The translations under genes and the position numbers were made by a program. From Desulfobacterales bacterium (GTDB taxonomy: Bacteria; Desulfobacterota; Desulfobacteria; Desulfobacterales; Desulfosalsimonadaceae), in the NCBI GenBank assembly GCA_007135795.1, contig SLIE01000124.1, positions 1 through 9,827 on the forward strand: a stretch of DNA of 9,827 nucleotides, given 5' to 3'. Positions 6,335-9,827 of this stretch are shown one piece after another (position 1 is the first letter of the stretch; each line of letters starts with the position of its first letter). The notes beneath the pieces are model-generated. The model made no database searches. It saw only the letters and a program-made list of their open reading frames with translations, and was not told where the DNA came from.

Positions 6335-8137
6335 TCAGTTTTTGTACATCGATTCGATCAGGTCGCCGAATTGGGCATTGATCGCTTTTCGCTTGACCTT
6401 CATGGTCGGCGTCACCTCACCGTCTTCAGTGTATAATTTCTTGTCCAGTATTTTGAATTTCCGGATGTTCTCCACGCGTGCCACCTGTTTGTTCACCTTG
6501 TCGATCTCTCCCTGGATGAGCTCGACGATCTCCGGTGCCCGGGTCATGGTGGCAAAAGTGGTGAACTGGACCTTGTTGTCCTGGGCAAACTTGGTGACGT
6601 TCTCCTCGTCGAGGACGATAATGGCCGTCAGGTACTTCCTGCCATCCCCGATAACCACTGAATCGTTGATATAGGGGGAGAACTTCAAAAGATTCTCCAG
6701 GTATTGGGGCGCGATATTCTTTCCACCCGCGGTGATGATCAGATCTTTTTTCCGGTCCGTCAGTTTGAGGAATCCTTCTTCGTCGATGATGCCCACGTCA
6801 CCGGTTTTAAGCCATCCGTCCTGAAGGACTTCCGCCGTCTGTTCTTCGTCTTTGTGGTATCCCTTGAATATACCCTTGTGTTTGACGATGATCTCACCGT
6901 CTTCATCGATTCGCACCTGGGTGCCCGGCAGGGGTTTTCCCACGGTACCCACTTTGAAGTCAAACTCGTTGGAAATGTGGGTGACACCGGTGGTTTCCGT
7001 CATGCCGTACCCTTCCCGAATGGGAATACCGATGCTCAGGAAAAATTTCAACACGTCCTGGGAAATGGGCGCGGCGCCGGAACCGCCGAAGCGAATCCTG
7101 TCAAAGCCGAGTCGTTTTTTGAGTTTTCTGAAGATGACAAAATAGGCCAGTTGATATTGAAATTTCAAAAGGGGTGACACTTTTTCCCGGGACAAGACCG
7201 TGTTGTTGTACTTGCTGCCGATGCCGATGGCAATGTTGTAAAGGGTTCGTTTCATCCAGCTGGCCTCAGCCATCTTGAGGACGATCGCGGAATAATATTT
7301 TTCCCAGATACGCGGTACCGCATGGAAGACCGTGGGAGAAACTTCCCGCATGTCGGCCATGACGGTGTCGGTACTTTCCGTGAAATTGACAATGTGACCC
7401 ACGGTGAGATGAAACATGATATCAAAAATTTGTTCATACACGTGGTTGAGGGGGAGAAAGGAAATCGTCTCGTCGTTTACGTTGGTATCCATGATCGCGC
7501 GGGCTGCATGGCCGACCCAGAGGTATCCTTCATGGGCGAGCAGGGCGCCTTTCGGCGGTCCCGTCGTTCCCGACGTGTAGATGATGCCGGCCGGATCCTC
7601 CGGTTGCGCCAGTTCTGTCAGCTCCCTGAACAGGTTCGGGTTTTTCAGATCCGTCTCCCTGCCCAGTTCGAGCAGTTCCTGGAAGCTCATGAGCATGGGG
7701 TCCTTGAAATGCTTCAGCCCTTCCATGTCCCAGACGATGAGCTTTCGAAGTTTAGGGGTATTTTCCCGAAAAACGAGCGCTTTGTCGAATTGTTCCTCGT
7801 CTTCGCAGATATAGACGACCGCATCGGAATGATCGACCACGTATTCACATTCCGGGGGTGGGTTGGTGGTGTAAACGCCGACCCAGGCACCACCGGCGCA
7901 GACGGCACCCATGGCGGAATACAGCCATTCCGGTCTGTTTTCGCCAATGATGGCGACATGTTCACCATATCTGACACCCAGGGCATGGAGGCCCAGGGCG
8001 ACATATTTCACGTTTTCGAGGTAGTCGGACCAGGTAATATCATGCCAGATACCGAACTTCTTTTTACGCAGGGCAACCCGGTTCGGTTGCTTTTCAGCCA
8101 TATTGAGCAATGCTTTGGGTAATGTGTTAATTTCCAT
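6335..8137 (-). CDS. Long-chain-fatty-acid--CoA ligase (AMP-forming acyl-CoA synthetase, COG1022/FAA1 type)
   Basis: Activates a carboxylic acid with ATP to an acyl-adenylate and transfers it to CoA. ANL-superfamily motifs appear in order: phosphate-binding loop YTSGTTGPPKG 187-197, FLPLNH 227-232, GGSGAAP 351-357, adenine-binding GYGMTE 376-381, TGD 446-448, hinge DRKKDL 461-466, and the C-terminal TPTMKVKRK at 576-584, where K580 is in the position of the catalytic lysine. At 600 aa it is the usual length for bacterial COG1022 enzymes and shorter than eukaryotic ACSLs. The sequence does not fix the substrate; aromatic or medium-chain acids remain possible. The start codon has a good Shine-Dalgarno (GAAGGG on the - strand, about 8144-8149), six bases away. 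It lies 95 bp downstream of livF on the same strand with no convincing terminator between, so it is probably the last gene of the transporter operon, suggesting coupled uptake and activation. Confidence 0.93.
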   Translation of the reverse strand: MEINTLPKALLNMAEKQPNRVALRKKKFGIWHDITWSDYLENVKYVALGLHALGVRYGEHVAIIGENRPEWLYSAMGAVCAGGAWVGVYTTNPPPECEYVVDHSDAVVYICEDEEQFDKALVFRENTPKLRKLIVWDMEGLKHFKDPMLMSFQELLELGRETDLKNPNLFRELTELAQPEDPAGIIYTSGTTGPPKGALLAHEGYLWVGHAARAIMDTNVNDETISFLPLNHVYEQIFDIMFHLTVGHIVNFTESTDTVMADMREVSPTVFHAVPRIWEKYYSAIVLKMAEASWMKRTLYNIAIGIGSKYNNTVLSREKVSPLLKFQYQLAYFVIFRKLKKRLGFDRIRFGGSGAAPISQDVLKFFLSIGIPIREGYGMTETTGVTHISNEFDFKVGTVGKPLPGTQVRIDEDGEIIVKHKGIFKGYHKDEEQTAEVLQDGWLKTGDVGIIDEEGFLKLTDRKKDLIITAGGKNIAPQYLENLLKFSPYINDSVVIGDGRKYLTAIIVLDEENVTKFAQDNKVQFTTFATMTRAPEIVELIQGEIDKVNKQVARVENIRKFKILDKKLYTEDGEVTPTMKVKRKAINAQFGDLIESMYKN

Positions 8138-8232
8138 TTCTTTCCCTTCACTTGGAACGACGCCAAGGTCCGCTTATGTGATTTCTTCCGAGAAGCTTTA
8201 TTACGTACGTATTGGGTAGCCGAACGATCGGG

Positions 8233-9015
8233 TTAGCGGAACCGGACTTTCCTTCTGTAGCGCTTATACCCTTTCACCGACTGTTCGGTGGCAATACCCA
8301 GGTAAAATTCCTTGATATCCGCATCTTCGCGGAGGACTTCCGGTTTATCAGCCCTGACGATTCTGCCGTTTTCCAACAGGTAGGCATAATTGGAATACTT
8401 GAGTGCCATATTGACATTCTGTTCGACCAGGAGGATGGTAACCCCGTCCTGCTCGTTAATGTTTTTTATGATACTAAATATTTCATGGGTCAGGAGGGGC
8501 GAAAGCCCGAGAGACGGCTCATCCAGCATCAGCAATTTCGGCCGGCTCATAAGCGCTCGTCCAATGGCCAGCATCTGTTGCTCCCCGCCGCTCATCAGAC
8601 CCGCCTGCTGGTTTGTACGGTCCTTGAGAATGGGAAAATGGTTGAAGACATTTTCAATGTCTCTTTTTATGCCGGCCTTGTCGTTTCGCGTATACGCACC
8701 AATGGTGATGTTTTCAAGGACTGTGAATTCCGGGAATACTTCCCGTCCTTCGGGTACATACCCGACCCCCATTCTGACGATCGCATCGGTTGATTTCCGG
8801 TCGATCCGCTGGCCCATGAATTCGATGGTCCCTTTTTCAGGCTGCTCCACCTTCAGATCATAAAAAAGACGCATAATTGTTTTTAAGATCGTCGTTTTTC
8901 CGGCGCCATTGGAGCCGAGCAGTGCAACGATATCGCCTTGGTTTATCTCGAAAGAAATCCCGTGCAATGCCCGGATCAGGTCGTACCATGTTTCAATGTT
9001 GTTCACCTTGAGCAT
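8233..9015 (-). CDS. livF: Branched-chain amino acid-type ABC transporter ATPase LivF
   Basis: One of the two cytoplasmic ATPases of a HAAT-family importer. Walker A GSNGAGKT is at 34-41, VPEGREVF at 87-94 occupies the Q-loop region (Glu in place of Gln, as usual in LivF), the signature MSGGEQQ is at 141-147, Walker B LLMLDEP at 161-167 is followed by D-loop SLGLS, and VEQN at 197-200 has Gln in the switch-His position, also normal for LivF. Two features differ from E. coli LivF: a few extra residues before the strand at about 52-61 (DLKVEQPEKG), and a basic C-terminal tail KGYKRYRRKVRFR at 248-260. The ATG overlaps the livG stop by one base (TGATG on the - strand). A strong purine-rich Shine-Dalgarno (AGGAGG, - strand) lies inside the end of livG about ten bases upstream, implying translational coupling. 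The substrate need not be an amino acid, given the adjacent acyl-CoA synthetase. Confidence 0.93.
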   Translation of the reverse strand: MLKVNNIETWYDLIRALHGISFEINQGDIVALLGSNGAGKTTILKTIMRLFYDLKVEQPEKGTIEFMGQRIDRKSTDAIVRMGVGYVPEGREVFPEFTVLENITIGAYTRNDKAGIKRDIENVFNHFPILKDRTNQQAGLMSGGEQQMLAIGRALMSRPKLLMLDEPSLGLSPLLTHEIFSIIKNINEQDGVTILLVEQNVNMALKYSNYAYLLENGRIVRADKPEVLREDADIKEFYLGIATEQSVKGYKRYRRKVRFR

Positions 9016-9794
9016 CAGCTGATTTCCTCCTCTCCGAGATAGGCTTTTATGACTTCGGGATGTCGTTGGACTTCCTGTGGTGGCCCCAGGATTATTTTCT
9101 GTCCCTGGTTCATGGCAAATACGCGGTCGGAAATTCCCATGATCATGTTCATGTCGTGTTCGATCAAAAGAATTGTGATATTATAGTCTTCGCGAATATC
9201 CTTGATCCAGAGGGTGAGTTCGTCTTTTTCCTCGGTGTTCATGCCGGCTGAGGGCTCGTCCAGGAGCATCACCTTTGGTTCGAGGGCAAGTGCCCGGCCC
9301 ACTTCGACCAGTTTCCGTTTTCCATAAGCGAGACTTCCCACAAACTGGTCCCGAACGGACTGCAGTTCGAGAAAATCAATGATTTGCTCCACTTTTTCCC
9401 GGTGGACCACTTCTTCGCGGGCTGCCCGGGATCGCTTGCCAAACATGAATGCACCACCGAAAATTCCCGTTTTCATGTGGATATGTCTGCCGAGCATGAG
9501 ATTGTCCATGACCGTGGCATTTGCGAAAAGCTCAATATTCTGGAAGGTCCGGGCGATCCCTTTTTTGGCGATACGGTCGGGCGTTTTGCCCACCATGTTT
9601 TCGCCTTCCAAAGTGATGGTTCCCTGATCGGGCCGGTATATTCCGCTGATCAGGTTAAAGATGGTCGTTTTTCCCGATCCGTTAGGGCCGATAATGGAAA
9701 ATATCTCATTCTTTTCAACGCTGAAGCTGACGTTGTTGACCGCTTTTACGCCGCCAAACCGGATGCTCAAATTTTCGATGCTGAAATAGGCCAT
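9015..9794 (-). CDS. livG: Branched-chain amino acid-type ABC transporter ATPase LivG
   Basis: Partner ATPase of LivF in a HAAT-family importer. It begins with IENLSIRFGGVKAVNNVSF, typical of LivG. Walker A GPNGSGKT is at 36-43, Q-loop Q85 in ARTFQN, the family-typical variant signature LAYGKRK at 155-161 stands in place of LSGGQ, Walker B VMLLDEP is at 175-181 with catalytic E180, D-loop SAGMN follows, and switch H213 is in IEHDM. The C-terminus VIKAYLGEE is the characteristic LivG ending. The length (259 aa) is normal. AAGGA on the - strand, about eight bases before the ATG (around 9803-9807), supports the start. Only 33 bases remain to the right edge and I cannot assign the upstream gene. 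By operon convention livM, livH and a binding protein should follow in that direction. Confidence 0.94.
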   Translation of the reverse strand: MAYFSIENLSIRFGGVKAVNNVSFSVEKNEIFSIIGPNGSGKTTIFNLISGIYRPDQGTITLEGENMVGKTPDRIAKKGIARTFQNIELFANATVMDNLMLGRHIHMKTGIFGGAFMFGKRSRAAREEVVHREKVEQIIDFLELQSVRDQFVGSLAYGKRKLVEVGRALALEPKVMLLDEPSAGMNTEEKDELTLWIKDIREDYNITILLIEHDMNMIMGISDRVFAMNQGQKIILGPPQEVQRHPEVIKAYLGEEEIS

Positions 9795-9827
9795 GAAATC
9801 TGTCCTTCTTCTTGAAATGCCGCATCC

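Noticed and set aside
7322..8122. 266-codon open frame on the + strand opposite the acyl-CoA synthetase
   Set aside because: It lies antisense to a gene with a complete set of ANL motifs; the translated sequence resembles no family and is a composition artefact.
9385..9455. Non-canonical ABC signature and insertion in LivG (LAYGK; HREKVEQ region)
   Set aside because: Variant signatures of the L-x-Y-G-x type are normal for LivG; they do not indicate an inactive or novel ATPase.

Overview
The window holds six protein-coding genes and a few short non-coding signals. Base composition is moderately GC-rich overall, with one visibly AT-richer stretch around 5.0-6.15 kb. Gene content (a large bifunctional PutA, an RhlE-type helicase, and a Liv-type ABC transporter operon that includes a long-chain acyl-CoA synthetase) together with the style of the protein sequences suggests a Desulfobacterota (deltaproteobacterial, Desulfobacteraceae-like) chromosome. 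That assignment is an inference from family resemblance, not a measurement.

Left part, + strand. Positions 1-3360 carry most of a bifunctional proline dehydrogenase / P5C dehydrogenase (PutA), which oxidises proline to glutamate; its N-terminus lies before the window. A 224-bp gap follows, containing a compact pair of adjacent hairpins that looks like a dispersed REP-type palindrome. Then comes a DEAD-box RNA helicase (RhlE type, 3585-4985) with a long basic tail.

Middle. A 271-bp gap ends in a plausible sigma70 promoter, a hairpin/palindrome just downstream of it and a good Shine-Dalgarno. These precede an uncharacterised single-pass membrane protein (5257-6138) with a charged, coiled-coil-like N-terminus and a C-terminal half resembling DUF1523. 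Its transcript probably ends at a near-ideal 18-bp terminator hairpin (6166-6203).

Right part, - strand. Transcription runs leftward from beyond the right edge through livG (9794-9015), livF (9015-8233) and a COG1022-type long-chain acyl-CoA synthetase (8137-6335). livG and livF overlap by one base, and the synthetase follows after 95 bp with no clear terminator between. The two ATPases would power a branched-chain-amino-acid-type (HAAT family) importer whose permeases and binding protein should lie to the right. The linked synthetase suggests that the imported substrate may be an organic acid that is then activated to its CoA ester, rather than leucine/isoleucine/valine.

No tRNA, rRNA, CRISPR array, insertion sequence or phage gene was seen. 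I did not find convincing evidence of a wholly new system. The best leads are the DUF1523-like membrane protein with its own control region, and the transporter-ligase operon.
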